This document shows positions 7,515-14,548 of a stretch of 40,607 bases of DNA, piece by piece. Source of the DNA: an uncultured Gemmatimonadota bacterium (GTDB lineage: Bacteria > Gemmatimonadota > Gemmatimonadetes > Gemmatimonadales > GWC2-71-9). Location of the stretch: assembly GCA_946479805.1 (NCBI GenBank), contig CAMLHP010000002.1, positions 1 to 40,607 of the forward strand. Reading direction: 5' to 3'. Both the position numbers and the translations under genes were made by a program. The number at the start of each line of letters is the position of its first letter. The stretch's first letter is position 1. Under the pieces are notes generated by a model that saw only the letters and a list, made by a program, of their open reading frames with translations, did not search any database and was not told where the DNA came from.

Positions 7515-8752
7515 GATACGCTTTCCTGGGCCTCGCCCTCGGGCTGACCTGGCTCATTCCTGCGCCGGCTGGTGCACAGTCCATCGCGATAACCGGCGGA
7601 ACTGTGTACCCGGTCGATGGCCCGGCCATCGAAGGCGGCACGGTCGTGATCCAGGGTGACCGCATACTTGCGGTGGGCCGGAACGTTCCGGTTCCCGCCG
7701 GCGCCCGCATCATCGACGCCAGCGGCAAGATCGTGACGCCGGGGCTGATCCACGTCAGCTCCGACCTGGGGCTGCTCGAGGTGGAATCCATCGAGAGCAC
7801 CAGCGAACGCTCAAGCAGCGGCGATGTCACGCCGTCGTTTGATGTGGCGGAAGGCGTCAATCCCGCATCGGTGCGAATACCTGTCGCGCGGATGGAAGGC
7901 GTGACGTCCGCGTTGGCGGTGCCGGCCAGCGGAGTGCTGGCGGGCCAGGCCAGCCTGGTGGCACTCGACGGCAACGACCTGGGCGCAATGCTGCGGCACC
8001 GCAAGGCCGCAATGGTTGGGGATCTGGGCAACGACCTCAAGGATTTTGGAGGCGGGTCGCATGCAGCAGGGCTGGGCAGGCTGCGCCAGCTCTTTCGGGA
8101 CGCGCAGGAGTATGCCCGCCGCCGGGCAGATTATCAGCGCCGCGACATGCAGGACCTCTCTGCCCCCGCGGCTGAACTGGAAGCCATCCTTCCGATGATT
8201 CGAGGCGAGCTCCCGTACTATGCCGACGCCAACCAGGCGCGTGACATCCAGAACGCCCTGCGACTGGCGGAAGAGTTCGACCTCGACCTCATAATCCGGG
8301 GCGGCGCCGAGGCCTGGCAGGTGGCCGATGAGCTGCGCGAGGCCAATGTCCCGGTCGCAGTGGACGCCTTCGCCAACATCCCGAACTTCCAGCGGCTCGG
8401 CGTTCGGTGGGACAACGCGACGCTGCTCGATTCAGCGGGGGTACGAGTGATGCTCTACGAGGCGGAGACCGGCGGCCCGCGCAATCTCCGTTATGCCGCG
8501 GGCCACGCGGTAAGAAACGGCATGCCGTGGTCGGACGCCCTCCGGGCGGTGACCCGCACGCCCGGCGAGCTGTTTGGCGGGGAGCGGCCTGCTGGCGTCC
8601 TTGCGCCAGGCAGGCCTGCAGATGTGGTTGTGTGGAGCGGCGATCCGTTCGAGATCTCGAGCCACGCCGACGTGGTGATCATCGGCGGGAAGGAAACCGA
8701 GCTGAGCAGCAGGCAGACCGAACTGCTGGAGAAATACCGGGAACTGAAGTAG
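7511..8752 (+). CDS. Amidohydrolase-fold exported protein lacking the HxH metal motif
   Basis: 413 residues with a cleavable signal peptide (MRYAFLGLALGLTWLIPAPA, ending GAQ). It has the amidohydrolase architecture: an N-terminal sheet (ITGGTVYPVDGPAIEGG), barrel, and a C-terminal GRPADVVVWSGDPFEISS closing segment almost identical to its neighbour's. The first metal motif, normally DxHxH, reads IHVSSDLG, so both histidines are replaced (Ser83 and Asp85). The late Asp segment reads VMLYEAETGGPRNLR without the usual SSD. It may be an inactive partner of the upstream enzyme or use another chemistry. It starts with GTG inside the GTGA overlap. Confidence 0.82.
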   Translation: MRYAFLGLALGLTWLIPAPAGAQSIAITGGTVYPVDGPAIEGGTVVIQGDRILAVGRNVPVPAGARIIDASGKIVTPGLIHVSSDLGLLEVESIESTSERSSSGDVTPSFDVAEGVNPASVRIPVARMEGVTSALAVPASGVLAGQASLVALDGNDLGAMLRHRKAAMVGDLGNDLKDFGGGSHAAGLGRLRQLFRDAQEYARRRADYQRRDMQDLSAPAAELEAILPMIRGELPYYADANQARDIQNALRLAEEFDLDLIIRGGAEAWQVADELREANVPVAVDAFANIPNFQRLGVRWDNATLLDSAGVRVMLYEAETGGPRNLRYAAGHAVRNGMPWSDALRAVTRTPGELFGGERPAGVLAPGRPADVVVWSGDPFEISSHADVVIIGGKETELSSRQTELLEKYRELK

Positions 8753-8827
8753 GCATACGGCATAAGGCGTGGGGCGAAGGGTCATTGGATCTTGCGCCCC
8801 ATGCCCCACGCCCAACCCCCCGTGCCC
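8753..8827. repeat. Heptamer-based inverted repeat between convergent genes
   Basis: The left arm has units GCATACG, GCATAAG, GCGTGGG, GCGAAGG (8753-8780). The right arm has TGCGCCC, CATGCCC, CACGCCC, AACCCCC, CGTGCCC (8793-8827), complementary in kind (GGCGTGGGGC against GCCCCACGCC). It begins on the base after the TAG stop of the amidohydrolase and ends three bases before the stop of the convergent gene, so it may act as a two-way terminator. Confidence 0.75.
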
Positions 8828-8829
8828 GT

Positions 8830-9171
8830 TCATGACGGCGTCGCCACGGTCTCCTCGGCTTCGCCGTCGGCGTCGTGCACTTCTACCGGCGCCGGCTGGC
8901 CTGCCTCCTCTTCCAGCAGGTCCTTCTCCAGCCGGGCCACTTCCTTGCCCAGGTCGTCCATCTTCAGCATGGCAGCGTCGATCCGGCCCTGCTCGACCTC
9001 TTCGCCACGCTCGCGCCGGTGGATCAGGTATCCCAGCTCGCGGGCTGCTGCATCCCGCTGATTCCGGACACGCATCAGGTCCAGCCGCACGCGCCCGTCG
9101 TCGAAAACCTCCTGGGCCCGCTTGCCGAACGCTTCCAGCTCATGATTGAGTCTGTCGAACAGGGTGGACAT
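8830..9171 (-). CDS. Hypothetical small coiled-coil protein
   Basis: 113 residues, soluble and strongly charged. Helical heptad patterns run through ELEAFGKRAQEVFDDGRVRL and again through LKMDDLGKEVARLEKDLLEE. The tail (PVEVHDADGEAEETVATPS) is acidic and disordered. No known domain is recognised. The ATG at 9171 has a good Shine-Dalgarno (GGAGG, eight bases upstream). A -10-like TATCTTTG lies about 60 bases upstream, after the bL27 terminator, so it probably has its own promoter. Confidence 0.75.
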   Translation of the reverse strand: MSTLFDRLNHELEAFGKRAQEVFDDGRVRLDLMRVRNQRDAAARELGYLIHRRERGEEVEQGRIDAAMLKMDDLGKEVARLEKDLLEEEAGQPAPVEVHDADGEAEETVATPS

Positions 9172-9186
9172 GGCATTCCTCCGGTC

Positions 9187-9214
9187 AAGTCGCGAGGCAC
9201 AAGTCGCGAGTCAC
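9187..9214. repeat. Short heptamer repeat upstream of the coiled-coil gene
   Basis: AAGTCGC, GAGGCAC, AAGTCGC, GAGTCAC in tandem, in effect a 14-base unit repeated twice with one change. Only one arm of the hairpin seen elsewhere is present. The units resemble those at 10004-10067. Confidence 0.65.
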
Positions 9215-9227
9215 AAGGCTGAGACCA

Positions 9228-9233
9228 AAGATA
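9228..9233 (-). promoter_or_regulatory. -10-like element for the coiled-coil gene
   Basis: The minus strand reads TATCTTTGG about 57 bases before the ATG at 9171. This matches the TANNTTTG box of other promoters here, but no TTG lies at the right distance upstream. Confidence 0.35.
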
Positions 9234-9286
9234 GAACGCTGGTGGGAGCCTGAATGTTTCAAGATGCACATGAGGGGCCGGAATAC

Positions 9287-9318
9287 AAAACCGGCGCCGA
9301 TCTGTGGACCGGCGCCGG
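9287..9318 (-). terminator. Rho-independent terminator after rplU-rpmA
   Basis: On the minus strand CCGGCGCC (9318-9311) pairs with GGCGCCGG (9298-9291), followed by TTTTG (9290-9286). It lies about 20 bases after the bL27 stop codon. Confidence 0.8.
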
Positions 9319-9336
9319 GGGCTTCGGCTGAGGCGC

Positions 9337-9606
9337 TTACTCGCTGGCGGCTTCGGCCGGGAAGACCGATACCTTCTTCCGGTTCTTGTCGCGATACTCG
9401 AACTTCACCACGCCATCGACCAGGGCGAAAAGGGTGTCGTCGTTGGCCCGACGGACGTTCTTGCCGGGGTGAAAGCGAGTTCCGCGCTGGCGCACCAGGA
9501 TGTTGCCCGCAACGACCTGCTCCCCGCCGAACTTCTTGACGCCAAGAAACTGCGGATTGGAGTCGCGGCCGTTCTTGCTGGAGCCTACGCCCTTCTTGTG
9601 TGCCAT
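9337..9606 (-). CDS. rpmA: 50S ribosomal protein bL27
   Basis: 89 residues. The sequence [20 protein letters not shown] and the following [21 protein letters not shown] are diagnostic. bL27 reaches into the peptidyl-transferase centre of the 50S subunit. There is no cleavable Firmicute-type leader; the mature N-terminus follows directly. It is four bases downstream of rplU and shares its transcript. Confidence 0.98.
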   Translation of the reverse strand: MAHKKGVGSSKNGRDSNPQFLGVKKFGGEQVVAGNILVRQRGTRFHPGKNVRRANDDTLFALVDGVVKFEYRDKNRKKVSVFPAEAASE

Positions 9607-9610
9607 GCGC

Positions 9611-9925
9611 TTACCCTGCCTTCACGTCGGTAATGCGGACCTCGGTGTACTTCTGCCGGTGTCCGGTCTTGCGGCGGTAGTTCTTCCGGCGCTTGAACTT
9701 GAAGATGTAGAGCTTGTCGCCCTTCACCTGGCCTATGACCTCGGCCTCGACCGAGGCGCCCTTCACGAACGGCGCGCCAGCCTTGATGGTGTCGCCATCG
9801 GAGGAGAGCAGCACCTCATCGAAGGTGATCTTGTCGCCCGGCTCCTTGTCCATGAGCGGGAGCTGGAGCGTTTGCCCCTTTTCCGCCCTGAACTGCTTGC
9901 CCAGCGCCTTGAAGATTGCGTACAT
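9611..9925 (-). CDS. rplU: 50S ribosomal protein bL21
   Basis: 104 residues, full length. [20 protein letters not shown] opens the protein, and the C-terminal signature ([20 protein letters not shown]) is the rRNA-binding basic stretch of bL21. It forms the usual rplU-rpmA pair and lies downstream of the RNase G/E gene, a common arrangement. A promoter of its own lies about 43 bases upstream of the ATG. Confidence 0.98.
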   Translation of the reverse strand: MYAIFKALGKQFRAEKGQTLQLPLMDKEPGDKITFDEVLLSSDGDTIKAGAPFVKGASVEAEVIGQVKGDKLYIFKFKRRKNYRRKTGHRQKYTEVRITDVKAG

Positions 9926-9967
9926 GTGCTTCCAGACTCCGGTGTGGCAAATGGTTGACAGCCTGTA

Positions 9968-9996
9968 AACCTAAGCAGGCGTAGAGATTGAGTCAA
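9968..9996 (-). promoter_or_regulatory. Predicted promoter of rplU-rpmA (TTGACT-N17-TAGGTT)
   Basis: Minus-strand TTGACT (9996-9991), 17 bases, TAGGTTTA (9973-9966). The predicted leader of about 36 bases is short, leaving little room for a structured ribosomal-protein leader. Confidence 0.6.
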
Positions 9997-10003
9997 GGCC
10001 GGG

Positions 10004-10070
10004 GTCGCGAGTCTCAAGTCTCAAGTCGCGAGCCAAACTCCCGGCTCGTGACTCGTGACTCGCGACTTCA
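10004..10070. repeat. Heptamer-based inverted repeat at the end of the RNase G/E gene
   Basis: Left units are GTCGCGA, GTCTCAA, GTCTCAA, GTCGCGA (10004-10031). Right units are GCTCGTG, ACTCGTG, ACTCGCG, ACTTCAG (10044-10071). The reverse complement of the right arm begins GTCGCGA-GTCACGA-GTCACGA, so the arms fold into a stem of about 28 bases with few mismatches. The RNase stop codon (TGA, 10070-10068) lies inside the outermost unit. Confidence 0.85.
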
Positions 10071-11717
10071 GGCTACCGCATACACCTCCGTCACGTCCCT
10101 CCCAGCCGGCCGGCTCATGATCCGGAACTCGTCCAGCCGCATCATGGGGTCGTCCCGGAGCTCCAGGTCGATCCCGATTGCCTTCTGCATCTGGGACAGG
10201 AACCTCGGCTCCTCCTCGAGCAGGTAGATGGCCACCTCGGGGTGGACCCGCACCGTCAGCTGCCGCTCACGCCGCTCGTGGCCGGCACGGCGGAGGCTCC
10301 GCTCCAGCCGCCGGGCCACCACCTCGGCAGTGAACACCCGGCCCGACCCGGCGCAGGTGGGGCAGTTCCGGGTGAGCGAGTGGAACAGCGATGACCGGAC
10401 CCGCTGGCGGGTCATCTCGATGAGCCCCAGTTCGGACACGGCGAATGCCTTGGTCCGGGCCCGATCACGCCCCAGGTGCATCCTGAGTTCCTGCAGGACC
10501 CGCTCGCGGTTGCTGCGGGACTCCATGTCGATGAAGTCACAGACGATAATGCCGCCGATGTCGCGCAGTCTCAGCTGTCGCGCTATTTCGCGGGCCGCCT
10601 CGAGGTTGGTCCGGAGGATGGTCTTCTCGGGGTCCTTCTTGCCGGTGTAGCGCCCGGTGTTGACGTCGATCGAAACCAGCGCCTCGGTCGGCTGGATGAC
10701 CAGCGATCCTCCGGTCGGCAGTTCAACCCTGGCCTTGAACAGGTCCCGGATCTCGGCTTCGATGTCGAACTTGTCAAACAGCGGTGAGGCTTCTTCGTAG
10801 AAGTGGACCCGCTCCATGAGCTCCGGATCGATCTGCTGGAGGTAGCCCTCGATCTCGTTGTGGAGTTCGCGGGAATCCACCCACAGGGCGTCCACCTTGG
10901 CGCTGAACACGTCGCGGATCAGGCCCCGGGTGAGGCTGGTTTCCCGCTGCAGCAGTGCGGGAGCGCGCCGGACGAACGACTTCTTGCGGTTGATCTTTCT
11001 CCACTGGTTGAGCAGGGTCTCGATCTCCCGCCGGAAATGCTCCTCGGTCACGCCTTCGGCCACGGTCCTCACGATGACCCCGCCCGCGTCCTCGGGCAGC
11101 AGCCGGGATACCATCTCCCGCAACTTCTGGCGCTGTTCCCGGCTCTCGATCTTGCGGCTGATCCCCACCTTGGAGCCATACGGCGTATACACAAGAAACC
11201 GCCCAGCGAGGGAAATCTGGGCGGTGACACGGGAACCCTTGGTGCTTATCGGCTCCTTGGTGACCTGTACTGGAAGGACCTGGCCCTTCTTCAGGATGTC
11301 CTGGATGTTCGGCACCGGACGGCGCTGGGAGACCTCGCGCTGGCGGGCTTCGCCGTTGCCGTTCCCCCGCCCCCTGCGGGCACGACGGGTCTCGGCCTCG
11401 TCCTCACCGCTCTCGGAGTCCATTGCTGCGTGAGCTTCGGCGGCCTCCTCGTTCTCGTCTTCCGGGTCGGCCGGCTCATCGTCCTCATCCGGCTCCAGCA
11501 GGTCGGATGCATGGAGGAACGCGCTCTTCTCCAGCCCGATGTCCACGAATGCGGCCTGGATGCCGGGAAGCACCGCCTCGACCTTGCCCAGGTAGATGTC
11601 GCCCACTATGCGGCGATGGTCGGGCCGGTCGATCAGGAGTTCGACCAGGCGATCGTCTTCGAGGATGGCCACGCGCGTCTCGCGCTGGCTGCCATTGATC
11701 AGGATTTCGCGTTTCAC
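10068..11717 (-). CDS. rng: Ribonuclease G/E family endoribonuclease
   Basis: An endonuclease of rRNA maturation and mRNA decay. 549 residues. The N-terminus REILINGSQRETRVAILEDD is the usual RNase G start. The S1 domain (GDIYLGKVEAVLPGIQAAFV) is split by an acidic and then basic insertion of about 75 residues (DEDDEPADPEDENEEAAEAH onward). The catalytic domain has DVNTGRYTGKKDPE and IVCDFIDMESRSNRE with the Mg-binding aspartates. The Zn-link is CPTCAGSGRV. There is no long C-terminal scaffold, so it is RNase G-like. The GTG at 11717 fits the family N-terminus; a GTG at 11780 would add 21 unrelated residues. It has a predicted promoter and a leader of about 150 bases. Confidence 0.93.
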   Translation of the reverse strand: MKREILINGSQRETRVAILEDDRLVELLIDRPDHRRIVGDIYLGKVEAVLPGIQAAFVDIGLEKSAFLHASDLLEPDEDDEPADPEDENEEAAEAHAAMDSESGEDEAETRRARRGRGNGNGEARQREVSQRRPVPNIQDILKKGQVLPVQVTKEPISTKGSRVTAQISLAGRFLVYTPYGSKVGISRKIESREQRQKLREMVSRLLPEDAGGVIVRTVAEGVTEEHFRREIETLLNQWRKINRKKSFVRRAPALLQRETSLTRGLIRDVFSAKVDALWVDSRELHNEIEGYLQQIDPELMERVHFYEEASPLFDKFDIEAEIRDLFKARVELPTGGSLVIQPTEALVSIDVNTGRYTGKKDPEKTILRTNLEAAREIARQLRLRDIGGIIVCDFIDMESRSNRERVLQELRMHLGRDRARTKAFAVSELGLIEMTRQRVRSSLFHSLTRNCPTCAGSGRVFTAEVVARRLERSLRRAGHERRERQLTVRVHPEVAIYLLEEEPRFLSQMQKAIGIDLELRDDPMMRLDEFRIMSRPAGRDVTEVYAVA

Positions 11718-11873
11718 GGAGGGGCTTGCCCCGGCACGCACCGCCCCAGCCCCAAGAGGGACACGGACGGCTGGATGCACAATGAAGTCGGAGACCGTGG
11801 GTGCCGGAATCAGGCCCGCACAGGGGCGGCAAGTCCGCCCGCGGGTCGAAACCGCTTCACCCGGGAACGGCTA

Positions 11874-11902
11874 AAGATAGGAAACAGGGGACGTTAGGGC
11901 AA
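11874..11902 (-). promoter_or_regulatory. Predicted promoter of the RNase G/E gene (TTGCCC-N17-TATCTT)
   Basis: Minus-strand TTGCCC (11902-11897) starts on the base after the acyl-CoA dehydrogenase stop codon. It is followed by 17 bases and TATCTTTA (11879-11872). The leader of about 150 bases contains a GGGCGG/CCGCCC hairpin (11824-11840) and could serve autoregulation, as known for RNase E in enterobacteria. Confidence 0.6.
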
Positions 11903-13120
11903 TCAGCCCACCACATCCCCCAGAATATGGCGGGCGATGACCATCCGCTGGATCTCGCTGGTGCCTTCCCCGATCTCGCACACCTTGGCGTCCCGCATCA
12001 TCCGTTCGACCGGATAGTCCGTGGTGTAGCCATAGCCGCCGAAGATCTGAACCGCCTTTGTGGTGGCGCGCATTGCCAGTTCGGAACAGAAGAGCTTGGC
12101 CATCGCCGCTTCCTTCTTGAACGGCTGGCCATTCTGCTTGAGCCAGGCGGCGTGGTAGAGGAGATGAGTCCCGGCCTCTATCTCGAGCGCCATGTCGGCC
12201 AGCTGGAAATGGACCCCCTGGAAGCTGCCGATGTAGCGGCCGAACTGCTTCCGGTGGCCGGCGTACTCCAGTGCGGCCTCGTAGGCGCCTTCGGCGATAC
12301 CGAGTGACAGCGCCGCGATGCCTATCCGCCCGGCATCCAGGGTCTTGAGGAAGTTGACGAAGCCCTTGCCGGCCTCGCCCAGCAGGTTCCCCTTCGGAAC
12401 CTCTGCATTCTCGAAGATCAGCTCGCGAGTGTCGCTGGCCCGCCAGCCCATCTTCTCCTCCTTCTTGCCAGCCCGGACCCCGGGCGTCTTGGGCAGGTCC
12501 GGTGCGTGCCCCACCCCGACCTCGCGGCAGCGCTCCAAGTCCACCGTGTCCTTGGTGACTATGAAGCTGGATATGCCCTTGCTGCCGATGCCCGGCTCGG
12601 TGCGCGCCGTGACCGAGAAGATCTCGCCCACGCCGGCATGGGTAATGAACACCTTGCTCCCATTGAGCAGCCAATGGTCGCCCTTGTCCTCGGCCGTGCT
12701 GGCGGTGCCGCCGGCATCGCTGCCGGCACCCGGTTCGGTGAGCCCGAAGCCGCCCAGCACCTGGCCGCTGGCCAGCAGCGGGACATATTTGCGGCGCTGC
12801 TCAGCGGTGCCGAATTCGACGATGGGCGAGGTTCCAAGGTTGGTATGGGCGCTGATGGTGAGCCCGTGGCTCGCGTCCACCTTGGCCATCTCGTGGATGG
12901 TCACGTAGTAGGACAGCTGGTCCATCCCGGCGCCGCCGAGCTCCTCGCTCCATGGCACGCCGAGCAGTCCCAGCTCACCCATGCGCCGGATGTTCTCCCA
13001 TGGAAACTCGGAGTTCCGGTCCAGCTCCCGGGCCACCGGCTGGACGTGTTCCCGGGCAAACTCGCGCACCATCTCGCGCACCTGGAACTGCTGGTCGGTG
13101 AAGTAGAGCGAGAGATCCAT
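11903..13120 (-). CDS. Acyl-CoA dehydrogenase (short/branched-chain type)
   Basis: An FAD enzyme that introduces the 2,3-double bond in acyl-CoAs. 405 residues. The N-terminal helical domain begins [36 protein letters not shown] is the flavin/substrate loop. [20 protein letters not shown] and [20 protein letters not shown] are family signatures, and Glu385 in IGEGTSEIQ is the expected catalytic base of the butyryl-CoA dehydrogenase group. An insertion of about 15 residues ([17 protein letters not shown]) precedes [13 protein letters not shown]. The start codon is flanked directly by a heptamer array with no visible Shine-Dalgarno. It may feed the branched acyl-CoA operon at 18-27 kb, but is separate from it. 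Confidence 0.92.
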   Translation of the reverse strand: MDLSLYFTDQQFQVREMVREFAREHVQPVARELDRNSEFPWENIRRMGELGLLGVPWSEELGGAGMDQLSYYVTIHEMAKVDASHGLTISAHTNLGTSPIVEFGTAEQRRKYVPLLASGQVLGGFGLTEPGAGSDAGGTASTAEDKGDHWLLNGSKVFITHAGVGEIFSVTARTEPGIGSKGISSFIVTKDTVDLERCREVGVGHAPDLPKTPGVRAGKKEEKMGWRASDTRELIFENAEVPKGNLLGEAGKGFVNFLKTLDAGRIGIAALSLGIAEGAYEAALEYAGHRKQFGRYIGSFQGVHFQLADMALEIEAGTHLLYHAAWLKQNGQPFKKEAAMAKLFCSELAMRATTKAVQIFGGYGYTTDYPVERMMRDAKVCEIGEGTSEIQRMVIARHILGDVVG

Positions 13121-13130
13121 GGTGATAGGC

Positions 13131-13264
13131 TTAGGGCTTAGGGCTTAGGGCTTAGGGCTTAGGGCTTAGGGCTTAGGGCTTAGGGCGTAGGGCTCAAGGC
13201 TCAAGCCTCAAGGCTCGGGGGTCTCGTGCCTCGTAACTCGTGCCTCGTGCCTCGTGCCTCGTGA
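13131..13264. repeat. Heptamer tandem array, eight exact TTAGGGC copies plus degenerate units
   Basis: Eight perfect TTAGGGC units (13131-13186) are followed by GTAGGGC, TCAAGGC, TCAAGCC, TCAAGGC and then a block of GCCTCGT-type units to 13264. The array fills the gap between the divergent acyl-CoA dehydrogenase (ATG at 13120) and the sugar dehydrogenase (ATG at 13306). The exact copies suggest recent slippage expansion. Confidence 0.95.
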
Positions 13265-13305
13265 CAGCTTAGAATGTAATCCACACCCTCGGATGGAAAC
13301 GAGTC

Positions 13306-14469
13306 ATGCGACGAAACCTCGGATTGCCCGTGGCCGCGATTCTTCTGGTGACCATCGCGTGCAGCGGCACCGAGCCAGCGCCCACCGGGCACCTGCTGCT
13401 GGCGCCGGTGGACAGCGGCTACGACTTCTCGGTCTTCGTGGCAACTCCGCCGGGGGACGCCAGCCGGCTGCTGGTAATCGAGCGTGGCGGCACAATCTGG
13501 CTCCGGAAGAACGGCACCCGGCTTCCCGCCCCGTTCATCGACCTGTCGGCCCTGACGGGGGCAGGTCATGAGTATGGCGTGTACAGCATGGCGTTCCATC
13601 CGCAGTACGCCAGTAACCGATGGTTCTACGTCTACTACGTGGACAACGCCGGCAACGGCCAGCTATCGCGTTTCACCGCCAGCGCCGGATTCGACACCGC
13701 GGATCCTGCGTCGGAGATGCCGATGATCACCCAGCCGCAATCGGCAAGCGCAGTGCTGTACGGCGGACGGGTGGGCTTCGGGCCCGACGGTATGCTCTAC
13801 CTTGCGTTCGGCGACGGCGACAACGGGGCCGGACCCCAGAGCGAGGCCCAGGACAGCGGCTCGTTCCAGGGCAAGATGCTGAGGCTCGACGTGGACGGAA
13901 CCACGCCGTATGAGGTGCCCGAGGACAATCCCTACGTCGGACGTCCAGGGTGGCGCACCGAGATCTGGCAGCTCGGATTCCGGAACCCGTGGCGCTGGAG
14001 CTTTGATCGCGGTACCGGTGACTTGTATGTGGGCGACGTGGGCGAGGACGCCACAGAAGAGGTCAACTGGCTGGGGACGCCCGTCGAGGGGGGGAACAAC
14101 TTCGGCTGGCCGTTCATGGAAGGTAGCGGCTGTTACGAGCCGGCCACCGGATGCGAGACCGCGGGACTGGTCACTCCGGTCATCGAGTACCAGCACGGCC
14201 CCGGTTGTTCGGTGGTGGGCGGACAGGTCTACCGAGGCAGCGCATTCCCCGAAATGAGGGGGATCTACTTCTACAGCGATTTCTGTGGCGGCTGGATCCG
14301 AAGCGCGCGGGTGGAAGGCAATGAAGCCAGCCCCGCGTTCCCCGAGCTCGCGGCTCCAACCGTCGGGGGGCTGACGGACAACACAGTGTCGCTGGATGAA
14401 GGCATCGGTGGCGAACTGTACGTGGTATACGCGTCGGGGAGAATCTACCAGCTGCAGTGGGACGAGTGA
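13306..14469 (+). CDS. PQQ-dependent sugar dehydrogenase-like lipoprotein (GSDH/HHIP beta-propeller)
   Basis: 387 residues with a signal peptide ending in a lipobox (LLVTIAC, Cys19), so exported and lipid-anchored. It has the six-bladed propeller pattern of soluble glucose/aldose dehydrogenases: GHEYGVYSMAFHPQYASNRW, GGRVGFGPDGMLYLAFGDGD, QLGFRNPWRWSFDRGTGDLY, VGEDATEEVNWL and GNNFGWPFMEG. The catalytic His that normally precedes xGGR by two residues is Leu151 (reads VLYGGR), so oxidation activity is doubtful. A weak GGAAACGAG ribosome site precedes ATG 13306. Its stop codon lies in the repeat at 14464-14548. Confidence 0.85.
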   Translation: MRRNLGLPVAAILLVTIACSGTEPAPTGHLLLAPVDSGYDFSVFVATPPGDASRLLVIERGGTIWLRKNGTRLPAPFIDLSALTGAGHEYGVYSMAFHPQYASNRWFYVYYVDNAGNGQLSRFTASAGFDTADPASEMPMITQPQSASAVLYGGRVGFGPDGMLYLAFGDGDNGAGPQSEAQDSGSFQGKMLRLDVDGTTPYEVPEDNPYVGRPGWRTEIWQLGFRNPWRWSFDRGTGDLYVGDVGEDATEEVNWLGTPVEGGNNFGWPFMEGSGCYEPATGCETAGLVTPVIEYQHGPGCSVVGGQVYRGSAFPEMRGIYFYSDFCGGWIRSARVEGNEASPAFPELAAPTVGGLTDNTVSLDEGIGGELYVVYASGRIYQLQWDE

Positions 14470-14548
14470 GAAGTGAGAAGTAATAAGTGACAAGGGAGAA
14501 GGTACTCGGAGCTGATCCCCCTCTTCACTTCTCACTTATCACTTCTCC
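14464..14548. repeat. Heptamer-based inverted repeat containing the stop codons of both convergent genes
   Basis: Left units are GAGTGAG, AAGTGAG, AAGTAAT, AAGTGAC, AAGGGAG (14464-14498). Right units are CTCTTCA, CTTCTCA, CTTATCA, CTTCTCC (14521-14548). The arms are complementary in kind and can pair in more than one seven-base register. The sugar dehydrogenase stop (14467-14469) is inside the first left unit, and the recQ stop (14541-14539) is inside the third right unit. Confidence 0.9.

Noticed and set aside
13131..13186. Telomere-like repeats marking a linear chromosome end
   Set aside because: TTAGGGC is a seven-base unit lying between two intact divergent genes, is followed by unlike units, and belongs to a series of short-unit arrays. 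The likeness to telomere repeats is coincidental.
1741..14548. CRISPR arrays
   Set aside because: The repeats are 7-8 bases and contiguous without spacers, and no cas gene is present.
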